Assembly (NCBI GenBank): GCA_946405475.1
Contig: CAMJHI010000130.1
Span: 1-6,582 of the forward strand
Reading direction: 5' to 3'
Length of the DNA stretch: 6,582 nucleotides
Source: an uncultured Clostridia bacterium
GTDB taxonomy: Bacteria > Bacillota > Clostridia > Oscillospirales > Acutalibacteraceae
Shown: piece after piece, positions 1 through 5,790 of the stretch
Layout: every line of letters begins with the position of its first letter
Position numbering within the stretch: position 1 is the stretch's first letter
Notes under the pieces: model-generated
Seen by the model: only the letters and a program-made list of their open reading frames with translations
What the model was told of the DNA's origin: nothing
The model's database searches: none
Program-made: the position numbers and the translations under genes

Positions 1-703
1 TGTCGCCGCAATCCACCCACAAAAGCAGCCCGGCGTCATGCACTTTTCTGGCAAAGTGCGTGCTGAGCATGGAAGCGGAGCAATAAACGCCGTCGGCCCC
101 CAGCGCACGAAGCTCGCTGAGGCTGAGCTTGTTGGCGGACGAGTATTCGCACAGCAGCGTATGCGAGGGGAAAAAGCCGCGCACATAGCTCAGCGTGTTT
201 TCATCCACACCGCGGATCACGGCGTTCTGGAACCGCCCGCTGCCCATGAGCAGAGCCGCCGCCGCGTTCAGATCGGTGTATTCCGCCAGATTGACCAGCA
301 GCGACGTGCGACCCGTGGATTGAAGCAGGGCTTTGGCCACGCGCTCGGCCGTAATGGACTTTTCGCCCGCGTCAAAATAAGAATCGGCCAGCACCAGCGT
401 ACCCGCGTCGTTGACGGCCAGATTCAGCTCGATATAATCCGGCTCTCGCTCCATCTGAATGCGTGAGCCGACAAAGGTGTTGCGCTCATAGCCGTTGGTG
501 CCGACTGCCGCCGCGACCGACAGCACGGCGCGCTCTTCGGTTTTTTCGGCATGAAACGGATCGTTTTTGAAAAACTGCTTCGCGCTCGACGCCTGAAACG
601 GCGTGAGCCCGTGAACGCACGGCACCAGGGCGCAGAACAGCACCGCAAGCAGCGCCAGCGCCACGGCAGCAACCGATGAAATTATGATGAGCTTTTTATT
701 CAA
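1..703 (-). CDS. Membrane-anchored, degenerate GDPD-like protein (partial)
   Basis: The reading frame starts at a TTG at 703 and stays open for 234 codons to the left edge, so the C-terminus is missing. TTG is chosen because AGGAAG lies 8 nt upstream; a GTG three codons earlier would sit on that site. Residues 4-31 form one hydrophobic segment after Lys3-Lys4, suggesting a signal anchor with the rest outside the cell. Residues 60-234 can be aligned by eye to glycerophosphodiester phosphodiesterases (TIM barrel): VAAAVG at 63-68 for IAHRGD, ERNT at 73-76 for PENT, DYIELN at 89-94 for the IELD strand, and GTLVLADS at 101-108 for the strand ending in His-Asp. Almost all catalytic and metal residues differ, so enzyme activity is unlikely. 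It begins 30 bp after the kinase stop codon and should be the fourth gene of that operon. The family call is by eye; another TIM-barrel family is possible. Confidence 0.6.
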   Translation of the reverse strand, partial: MNKKLIIISSVAAVALALLAVLFCALVPCVHGLTPFQASSAKQFFKNDPFHAEKTEERAVLSVAAAVGTNGYERNTFVGSRIQMEREPDYIELNLAVNDAGTLVLADSYFDAGEKSITAERVAKALLQSTGRTSLLVNLAEYTDLNAAAALLMGSGRFQNAVIRGVDENTLSYVRGFFPSHTLLCEYSSANKLSLSELRALGADGVYCSASMLSTHFARKVHDAGLLLWVDCGD

Positions 704-733
704 GAAGAACACTTCCTGTTCCGCAAACGCTTC

Positions 734-1849
734 TTAAAGGTTGTTGTAAATGCCCTGCGTGACCGTCATCATGTCGGTGTATTTCTGCTCGATCTCCTCC
801 ACCAGCTTCAGCTGCGTGCGGCAGCGGACGAGGTTATGGTCGGGGTAAGCAGTTTTGAAATATACGTCGCCGTTGAGGTAATCGCCCAGAAAACGCATGC
901 CGCATTCCAACGTCATGAGCTTGCAGGAAAACGGCAGGTAATAAATCTCCAGCTCCGTCAGGCTCTTGCCCGCCGTCGACAAATAGCCTTCGGTGTAGCT
1001 GCGATAGACCTCCATGTTGAAATGCACCTTGCTCAGGTCTTTTTCGTCTTCGGCGGCGGTGTTGCCCGCAAAACGCAGGCTGTCGCCGAAATCGTAAAGT
1101 GAAAGGCCGGGCATGACGGTGTCAAGGTCGATGACGCAAATACCCTCCTGCGTTTTCTTGTCGAACAGAACGTTATTGAGCTTGGTGTCGTTATGCGTCA
1201 CGCGCAGGGGCAGTTCGCCCTTGTTGAGCAGGTCAAGCAGCACGCCGCAATCTTTTTGGCGGGAAAGGATGAAATCGATCTCGGGCTGCACCCGGTCGGC
1301 CCGGCCGGACAGATTGTTTTTGACCGCCGCCTGAAAATCGGCAAAGCGCGAAACGGTGTTATGGAAATTGGGAATGGTCTCGCACAGGCTGTCGATCGGA
1401 TAATCCGCCAGCAATTGCTGGAATTTGCCGAAGGCCTTGCCCGCTTTGCGGCAGATATCGGGGTTGTCGGGCAGGTTGTAGGTGACGGTGTTGATGACGT
1501 AATTGATCACGCGCCACGTGCGCCCGCCCTTATCGGTGTAATAGGGCTTGCCGTCTTTGGTGTAATACACCTTGAGCGATTCGCGCTTGGGGTTGCCGCC
1601 CGCTTCCGCCACTTTTTTCTGCAAAAACTCCGTGACCCCGACGTAGTTGCGCATGAGCGCCTCGGGATCGGTGAAAACGTGGGTGTTGATCTGCTGCAGG
1701 ATGTATTGTTTCTGTACGCCGTCGTCATCAAAATTGAGCACAAAGGTGTTGTTGATGTGCCCGTTGTCGATGGTGCTGAAATCGTAATAAGTACCCTTGA
1801 AATCGTACTGTTCGAGAATTTCGTGAAGATCAAATAAGTTGGCGATCAT
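734..1849 (-). CDS. nahK: N-acetylhexosamine 1-kinase (NahK-like, APH fold)
   Basis: A 371-residue sugar kinase of the aminoglycoside phosphotransferase fold. NahK phosphorylates GlcNAc/GalNAc at C1 in the cytoplasm, feeding the galacto-N-biose/lacto-N-biose route. Visible signatures: a nucleotide-loop-like IDNGHINNTF at 27-36, YILQQIN at 49-55, the catalytic loop THNDTKLNN at 218-226 (catalytic Asp221, metal Asn226), the metal-binding IDLD at 240-243, YDFGDSLRF at 252-260, and C-terminal ECGMRFLGDYL at 315-325. From memory, these stretches match bifidobacterial NahK closely (about 360 residues), so length and active site look intact. The ATG at 1849 is chosen for the GGAGG 8 nt upstream and the NahK-like N-terminus; the open frame reaches 2080 only as antisense-like noise. 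It overlaps the preceding gene by 20 bp. No lacto-N-biose phosphorylase is visible, so the exact sugar is inferred. Databases sometimes label such proteins mucin desulfatase. Confidence 0.85.
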   Translation of the reverse strand: MIANLFDLHEILEQYDFKGTYYDFSTIDNGHINNTFVLNFDDDGVQKQYILQQINTHVFTDPEALMRNYVGVTEFLQKKVAEAGGNPKRESLKVYYTKDGKPYYTDKGGRTWRVINYVINTVTYNLPDNPDICRKAGKAFGKFQQLLADYPIDSLCETIPNFHNTVSRFADFQAAVKNNLSGRADRVQPEIDFILSRQKDCGVLLDLLNKGELPLRVTHNDTKLNNVLFDKKTQEGICVIDLDTVMPGLSLYDFGDSLRFAGNTAAEDEKDLSKVHFNMEVYRSYTEGYLSTAGKSLTELEIYYLPFSCKLMTLECGMRFLGDYLNGDVYFKTAYPDHNLVRCRTQLKLVEEIEQKYTDMMTVTQGIYNNL

Positions 1850-2480
1850 CGGTGATTCCTCCGTTTTCTGTAACAAGGATCGTTCCGAACCATTCGGGAC
1901 GGTGAAAATCGGGCTGCGGTACGCGGACCGGGAAAAGAGACTGATAATGCGGCTGCGGCGCGTCATCGGCGCACTTGTAGGCGTTGGCAAAAAACACGTC
2001 GCCCGCCGCAAGCGAAAACGGTTCGCCGAAGCAAGCCGACGCCAGCGCAAACGGCACGAACGCCTCAACGCCCCAGCCATCCGGCTGACGAAACGGCGTG
2101 ACCGAAACGGTTAAATCGGTGAAGGAGCGCAGAAAACGGCGGTCCGCCCGCCCGGCGCCCACAGCCGAAAGATAAGCGCCGTTGGCGTTCATTTCAAGGT
2201 TGACGTAGTCGCCGCCGCGCTTTGCTTGAAAGAAGAATTCCAGACAGCTGTCGGTCCAGACGGGATCGTCGCGTTCTGTATAAATCGCGCGGGGCTCGGG
2301 TTCCTGCGTGAACAGCCGCACCAAAAGCCCCTGCCCTTTGAGCACGCCGCAGCGAAACGACGTGAGCGGGCAAAAGCTGTTGCCGACCGGCCAGCCGCAA
2401 TCGGTCAGCACGACCGGCTCAGCCGTATTGAGCGCGCTCCGCCCGGTGAGCAGCGGCGCGGCATAAACCGTGTTTTTCAT
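1830..2480 (-). CDS. CBM9-like carbohydrate-binding protein
   Basis: A 216-residue protein consisting almost entirely of one carbohydrate-binding family 9-like domain. Characteristic stretches are VWTDSCLEFFF at 74-84, DYVNLEMNANGAYL at 91-104, ANAYKCADDAPQPHY at 165-179 and FHRPEWFG at 192-199, the last being the usual end of these domains. No signal peptide, lipobox or membrane segment is visible, so it is predicted to be cytoplasmic; no catalytic domain is attached. The start ATG overlaps the stop of the upstream lipoprotein gene in an ATGA arrangement and has only a weak ribosome binding site, which suggests translational coupling. Its own 3' end overlaps the kinase start. Its partner or ligand cannot be read from sequence; a role in binding an imported glycan or sugar is inferred from the domain and the kinase next to it. 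Confidence 0.8.
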   Translation of the reverse strand: MKNTVYAAPLLTGRSALNTAEPVVLTDCGWPVGNSFCPLTSFRCGVLKGQGLLVRLFTQEPEPRAIYTERDDPVWTDSCLEFFFQAKRGGDYVNLEMNANGAYLSAVGAGRADRRFLRSFTDLTVSVTPFRQPDGWGVEAFVPFALASACFGEPFSLAAGDVFFANAYKCADDAPQPHYQSLFPVRVPQPDFHRPEWFGTILVTENGGITDDRQLI

Positions 2481-3256
2481 GCGTTTTTGTATTCCAGCCA
2501 GAGCTGATCAAGCGTTTTGCCGGTGGCGGTGAGCCAGACCTCCTCCTGATATCCCATCGTCGTGCGGAACTGGCGAATCAGGCTGATCATGATGTCAACC
2601 TTTTGCGTTTCCTTGATCCATTTCAGGAAAGCAGCGCCCGTTTCCCGGCTCTTCTCGTAAGATTTGCCGTTATACCGCCTGGGCAGACTGAACGACGACT
2701 CGGAACGGTAAAGCGCATACTCATCGCGCATATAGGCTTTCATCGAATCGATCAGCCAGCCCGGCGCCTTGTCTGCTTGACCGTAATTGAGAAAGATCGA
2801 CGCAAAGCCTTCAATGAGAATATCACATTCCGCAGGGTGATTATTGAACCAGTCGGTGTTGAGCAGCACGGTATTGCCAACTGCGGAACAAGCGGTATAG
2901 CTGGCCGCCGAAGCATCCAGAATGATGGTAACGTGCGGCATGTGATAATAGCCGTATCGGTCGCCCATCATGGGAAACGTCTGATTGGCGATCTCAATGA
3001 TTCTTTCGTAAACGTCTTCCTCCAGCAGATTGAAGTCACCCTCAATGGAAACGGCATTGTTCAGCGCCGTGGTCAGCGGGATCGGGTCGCTGTCGCCGGC
3101 GACAAGAGCGTCATAAAAAGACGCTTTTTCACTGTAAGACATGACGGATTGCTGCGTAGCTTCCGTTGTGTCCGCGCCGCCGCCGACGCTGCAGGAGGCC
3201 AGAGCCGTCGAGAGCACAGCCGTTGCCAATGCAAGACAAACCATTTGTTTTTTCAT
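2477..3256 (-). CDS. Lipoprotein, basic secretory protein fold, HExxH lost
   Basis: A 259-residue predicted lipoprotein: Lys2-Lys3, a hydrophobic stretch at 5-20 and the lipobox LASC at 19-22, followed by a polar linker to about residue 45. The remainder resembles the basic secretory protein/'peptidase of plants and bacteria' family (PF04450): VTIILDASAASYTACSAVGN at 109-128, LLNTDWF at 131-137, PGWLIDSMKAYMRDEY at 165-180 (family: PGWLxEGxADYxR) and GKTLDQLWLEYKN at 246-258 (family: GKxxxxLWxxY). The zinc-binding HExxH is expected at 148-152, where this protein reads Ile-Glu-Gly-Phe-Ala; both histidines are absent, so it is probably not a peptidase. GGAGG lies 6 nt before the ATG. It is the first gene of the operon led by the promoter near 3350, and its stop codon overlaps the next start by 4 bp. 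Expected location: outer face of the cytoplasmic membrane. Confidence 0.75.
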   Translation of the reverse strand: MKKQMVCLALATAVLSTALASCSVGGGADTTEATQQSVMSYSEKASFYDALVAGDSDPIPLTTALNNAVSIEGDFNLLEEDVYERIIEIANQTFPMMGDRYGYYHMPHVTIILDASAASYTACSAVGNTVLLNTDWFNNHPAECDILIEGFASIFLNYGQADKAPGWLIDSMKAYMRDEYALYRSESSFSLPRRYNGKSYEKSRETGAAFLKWIKETQKVDIMISLIRQFRTTMGYQEEVWLTATGKTLDQLWLEYKNA

Positions 3257-3261
3257 GGCGA

Positions 3262-3340
3262 TTCCTCCGATTCAGGCGCCTGCGCCGACGGCGCCGCCCG
3301 AAATAAAACAAATCCGCACCGCAAAAACAAATGCGGCACG
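3262..3340 (-). other. Structured 5' leader of the lipoprotein operon
   Basis: About 85 nt separate the predicted transcription start from the lipoprotein ATG. On the minus strand two hairpins are possible: CCGCA/TGCGG (3332-3336 with 3319-3323, or with the second CCGCA copy at 3314-3318) and the GC-only stem GCGCC/GGCGC with a 3-base loop at 3282-3294, flanked by GGCGCC palindromes at 3275-3280 and 3290-3295. The second hairpin ends about 10 nt before the GGAGG. It does not match a riboswitch I recognise. Confidence 0.35.
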
Positions 3341-3346
3341 GTATAT

Positions 3347-3375
3347 ATTTTACTTTAGAAAAATCAATTCGTCAA
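3347..3375 (-). promoter_or_regulatory. Sigma-A promoter of the lipoprotein-kinase operon
   Basis: On the minus strand TTGACG (3375-3370), a 17-base spacer and TAAAAT (3352-3347) form a near-consensus vegetative promoter. It begins only 15 bp past the stop codon of the deacetylase gene, so the operon has its own start. I see no terminator between the two, so some readthrough from the deacetylase gene is possible. Confidence 0.8.
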
Positions 3376-3390
3376 TGGTTTTTTGCAAAC

Positions 3391-4392
3391 TCATGCAAGC
3401 TGTGTCAGGGCGCGGAATTCATAACCCTGCCTGCGGGCATAGTCGATCACGTCGCCCAGCGCCTGCGCGTTGTCCGCCGACACGGCGTGCAGCAGGATGA
3501 TCGCGCCGGGGTGCAGCCGCTGCGTGATCGTCTGAAAGGCGTATTCCCTGCCTTTTTGATGCGTGGTGTCCCAATCGGAATAAGCCAGCGACCAGAACAC
3601 ACTCTGATAGCCGAGCGACTGCACCAGCTCCAGCGCGTTTTCGCTGTAAGCACCCTCCGGGAAGCGGAAATAGGGTGCGGAATAGCCGAAACGTTCCCGC
3701 AGGAAGTTGTCGCAGGTCTCGATTTCCTGCGCCATTTCGGTGCGCGAAATCTTGGTGAAATTCGGGTGGCGGGCGGAATGATTGCCGATGATGTGCCCTT
3801 CCGCGATCATGCGGGCGATCAGCTCCGGCGCTGATCGGATGTGATCCAACGTACAGAAAAATGCAGCCGGAACGTTTCTTTCCTTCAAAATATCCAAAAT
3901 CCGACCCGTCAGCCCGTTTTCGTAGCCGCAGTCAAATGTAAGGTATAACACCTTGTCAGAAGTCTTGTTATCATAGGTCACGGCGTTGTAACCTTTTTGA
4001 TCGAAAAAGGCCTGTGAATCGACACTGATTTGATGCGGCTTTTCATTCTTTGCCACGCCAAAGCTGTGATTTATCGCGGTTTCCGGCAGTTTTCGCTCGT
4101 TGTGCGGGTCGCTGACCGAAAAGGTCACGGCGGGCAGTGGGCGGTAACCCGTGAAGGTGTTTGCCTTGTCATCTGCCTTTCCGGTGAGCACCTCCGGCTG
4201 AAAAGGAACGGTTGAAGATTCGACTTTTTCTGTCATTTTCCGCTCGGTCGGCTCGGTTTGGACGACGGTTTGATTTGCAAGTTTTCCCGCAAGAGGCGTC
4301 ACTGAGGTATCTGTGATATCCGGCGCTTGCCGGCCACAGGCGGTCAGCGAAGCGAGCAGAAAAAGTGCGAACACAACTGCTGTTCGTTTCAT
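3391..4392 (-). CDS. Polysaccharide deacetylase lipoprotein, PdaA-like
   Basis: A 333-residue NodB-fold deacetylase, expected to remove acetyl groups from N-acetyl amino sugars of peptidoglycan outside the membrane. N-terminus: Lys2-Arg3, a hydrophobic segment and the lipobox LTAC at 16-19, then a long polar linker to about residue 100. The catalytic domain spans about 145-333 with all motifs present: TFDCGYENG at 152-160 (catalytic Asp154, with the GYENG typical of PdaA), HSARHP at 205-210 (metal His205 and His209), RFPEGAYS at 243-250, DW at 273-274 and LLH at 300-302. PdaA in Bacillus subtilis makes muramic-lactam in the spore cortex; the GYENG motif and the segment preceding it support that subgroup over chitin or general NodB enzymes. 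GGAGG lies 7 nt before the ATG. It follows the 61-residue gene by 56 bp and is probably cotranscribed with it. The sporulation role is inferred. Confidence 0.88.
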   Translation of the reverse strand: MKRTAVVFALFLLASLTACGRQAPDITDTSVTPLAGKLANQTVVQTEPTERKMTEKVESSTVPFQPEVLTGKADDKANTFTGYRPLPAVTFSVSDPHNERKLPETAINHSFGVAKNEKPHQISVDSQAFFDQKGYNAVTYDNKTSDKVLYLTFDCGYENGLTGRILDILKERNVPAAFFCTLDHIRSAPELIARMIAEGHIIGNHSARHPNFTKISRTEMAQEIETCDNFLRERFGYSAPYFRFPEGAYSENALELVQSLGYQSVFWSLAYSDWDTTHQKGREYAFQTITQRLHPGAIILLHAVSADNAQALGDVIDYARRQGYEFRALTQLA

Positions 4393-4427
4393 ATTTCATC
4401 CTCCGTTTTTTATCTGTTCCCTATGTT

Positions 4428-4442
4428 GCGGCTGAAAGCCGC
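4428..4442 (-). other. Hairpin between the small gene and the deacetylase
   Basis: GCGGCT, a 3-base loop and AGCCGC form a perfect 6-bp stem 7 bases after the small gene's stop codon. No T-run follows on the minus strand, so it is a poor terminator; it could be a partial attenuator or an RNA processing/stability element. Confidence 0.4.
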
Positions 4443-4448
4443 TGCGGA

Positions 4449-4634
4449 TCACTTGAGGCGATCGTGCACGTCGTCCAGGAAGCCTTCCACAACCTTCATG
4501 GCTTTCATGGCGTTTTTTCGGGTCTGTTTTTTCATGCCGGAGGACATCATCGATGACCCGAACAGCGCCGCCGCGCCGCCGACCGCCATGCCGATGCCCA
4601 TACCCTTCATCATGTTGACCGTTGCGTTTTTCAC
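4449..4634 (-). CDS. Hypothetical small Gly/Met-rich protein, 61 aa
   Basis: A 61-residue protein of unknown function. The GTG at 4634 is preferred because AAAGGAG ends 8 nt upstream; the GTG at 4643 directly abuts that site and cannot use it. Residues 8-32 (MMKGMGIGMAVGGAAALFGSSMM) are small and hydrophobic with glycine motifs and could form one transmembrane segment; residues 34-61 are charged and likely helical (KKQTRKNAMKAMKVVEGFLD, ending DDVHDRLK). The Lys/Arg cluster after the segment suggests a cytoplasmic C-terminus. The ribosome binding site and placement 56 bp before the deacetylase argue that it is a real gene. I do not recognise a family. Confidence 0.7.
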   Translation of the reverse strand: MKNATVNMMKGMGIGMAVGGAAALFGSSMMSSGMKKQTRKNAMKAMKVVEGFLDDVHDRLK

Positions 4635-4725
4635 AGAGATCACTCCTTTGTTTTGATACTGTTATTCTGTACCGCGGCGCTGAAAAGATACCGGGAGGAA
4701 CGGCTGGAAAAGTTTGGCTTTTCGC

Positions 4726-4753
4726 TTGTTTTTCCGCGGTTTCGTAGTATAAT
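4726..4753 (+). promoter_or_regulatory. Promoter of trmL
   Basis: A perfect -10 TATAAT at 4748-4753 lies 16 bases after TTGTTT at 4726-4731, a weak -35. An inverted repeat GAAAAG/CTTTTC (4707-4712 with 4718-4723) sits just upstream and could be an operator or chance AT-rich symmetry. Expected start is near 4760, about 35 nt before the ATG. Confidence 0.65.
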
Positions 4754-4795
4754 GAGAAAAACGCTTTTCATTTTCAGATCACGGAACGGAGACGA

Positions 4796-5311
4796 ATGAT
4801 TGTGGAGAAGCCGAGGCTGAATATCGTTTTGATCGAACCGGAAATCCCGCAGAATACCGGCAACATTGCGCGCACCTGCGCCGCCACCGGCGCAAAGCTG
4901 CATTTAGTGGAGCCGATGGGCTTTAAGGTGGACGACAAAAAGCTCAAGCGGGCCGGGCTGGATTACTGGCACCTGCTGGACATCACGTATTATGAAAACA
5001 CCGCCGATTTTTTTGACAAGAACCGGGGCGGCGAATTCTTTTATTTCACGACAAAGGCCCTGCACCGCCACAGCGATATACCATATCCGAACAACGCCTA
5101 TCTGGTGTTCGGCAAGGAAACGAAAGGGCTGCCGGAGGAATTGCTCAAGGCCAATCCCGACCGCTGCGTGCGCATCCCGATGATCAACGACGCCGCGGCG
5201 CGCAGCCTGAACCTGTCCAATTCCGTGGCGGTCGGCGTTTACGAGGTGCTGCGCCAGTGGGATTACCCTGAATTGCTGTGCGAAGGGCAGCTGCACACGC
5301 TCCAATGGTAA
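4796..5311 (+). CDS. trmL: tRNA (cytidine(34)-2'-O)-methyltransferase TrmL
   Basis: A 171-residue SPOUT-class methyltransferase that uses S-adenosylmethionine to methylate the ribose of the wobble base (C34/U34) of certain leucine tRNAs in the cytoplasm. All three SPOUT motifs are present: EPEIPQNTGNIARTCAATG at 14-32, LVFGKETKGLP at 103-113 and IPM then SLNLSNSVAVGVYE near the C-terminus, the segment that forms the trefoil knot and cofactor site. Length fits the stand-alone TrmL/YibK type (about 155-175) without the extra RNA-binding domain of larger SpoU enzymes. GGAG ends 4 nt before the ATG, a short spacing; a GTG two codons on is a possible alternative start. It has its own promoter and is divergent from the small-protein gene. 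No clear terminator follows, so it may read into the DUF1508 gene. Confidence 0.92.
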   Translation: MIVEKPRLNIVLIEPEIPQNTGNIARTCAATGAKLHLVEPMGFKVDDKKLKRAGLDYWHLLDITYYENTADFFDKNRGGEFFYFTTKALHRHSDIPYPNNAYLVFGKETKGLPEELLKANPDRCVRIPMINDAAARSLNLSNSVAVGVYEVLRQWDYPELLCEGQLHTLQW

Positions 5312-5328
5312 TGTTGAACAAAGAATTG

Positions 5329-5357
5329 TTGACATCATAAAAAAATTGTGGTAAATT
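5329..5357 (+). promoter_or_regulatory. Strong promoter of the DUF1508 gene
   Basis: A perfect -35 TTGACA (5329-5334), a 17-base A-rich spacer and TAAATT (5352-5357) give one of the two best promoters in the window. A small inverted repeat AACAA/TTGTT (5317-5321 with 5326-5330) overlaps the -35 and could bind a regulator. The roughly 50-nt leader holds a short hairpin CAGG/CCTG at 5366-5378. Confidence 0.8.
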
Positions 5358-5412
5358 AGTCTTACAGGGATCTCCTGAATGCAAACAGATTTTGGAAAGG
5401 ACGTGTGTTACT

Positions 5413-5781
5413 ATGGGCAAATTTGTAGTCAAGCAGACCAACACCGGCATAAAATTCGATCTGAAAGCGGGCAACGGCGAAGTCATCGCCACCTCCGAGG
5501 TTTACGCCTCCGAAGCCGCCTGCATGAACGGCATCCAGAGCGTGAAAAACTGTTGCGTAGGCGACGTTGAAGACCAGACCGTCGAAGAAGTCGTTGCCGT
5601 CAAGCACCCCAAGTTTGAAATGTATCTTGACAAAGCGGGCGAATACCGCTTCCGCCTGAAGGCACGCAACGGCGAGATCATTGCCGTTTCCGAAGGCTAC
5701 AAGGCGAAGGCCGGCTGCCTCAACGGCATTGAGAGCGTGAAGAAGAACGCGCCGGACGCTGAGATCGTCAAAGCCGACTGA
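5413..5781 (+). CDS. YegP-like protein, two DUF1508 repeats
   Basis: A 122-residue protein made of two tandem DUF1508 (YegP) repeats, residues about 1-50 and 66-117. Each has the pattern GxF/YxFxLKAxNGExIAxSExYxxxAxCxNGIxSVK: the first reads FDLKAGNGEVIATSE and CMNGIQSVK, the second FRLKARNGEIIAVSE and CLNGIESVK. Size and two-repeat layout match Escherichia coli YegP (about 110 residues). The molecular function of the family is not established. No signal peptide is present, so it is cytoplasmic. The ATG at 5413 is preferred over the in-frame TTG at 5392, which would place the AAAGGA site inside the gene; the site lies about 11 nt upstream of the ATG. A strong promoter and a perfect terminator bracket it, suggesting an abundant single-gene transcript. 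The acidic linker at 51-60 separates the repeats. Confidence 0.88.
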   Translation: MGKFVVKQTNTGIKFDLKAGNGEVIATSEVYASEAACMNGIQSVKNCCVGDVEDQTVEEVVAVKHPKFEMYLDKAGEYRFRLKARNGEIIAVSEGYKAKAGCLNGIESVKKNAPDAEIVKAD

Positions 5782-5790
5782 TAACTGAAC

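Noticed and set aside
1193..1837. 214-codon plus-strand open frame opposite the kinase gene
   Set aside because: It is the complement of the well-supported kinase, has no ribosome binding site of note and resembles no protein family; GC-rich codon third positions create such antisense frames.
1850..2080. N-terminal extension of the kinase
   Set aside because: The added residues are Arg/Ser-rich noise overlapping the CBM9-like gene; the ATG at 1849 has GGAGG and a NahK-like N-terminus.
2603..3358. 251-codon plus-strand open frame opposite the lipoprotein gene
   Set aside because: It is antisense to a gene with signal peptide, lipobox and family motifs, and its translation looks like random basic sequence.
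4635..4643. Upstream GTG start for the 61-residue gene
   Set aside because: The ribosome binding site directly touches this GTG, leaving no spacing; the GTG at 4634 has an 8-nt spacing.
5392..5412. TTG start for the DUF1508 gene
   Set aside because: It would put the AAAGGA site inside the coding region, and the family N-terminus begins at MGKF.
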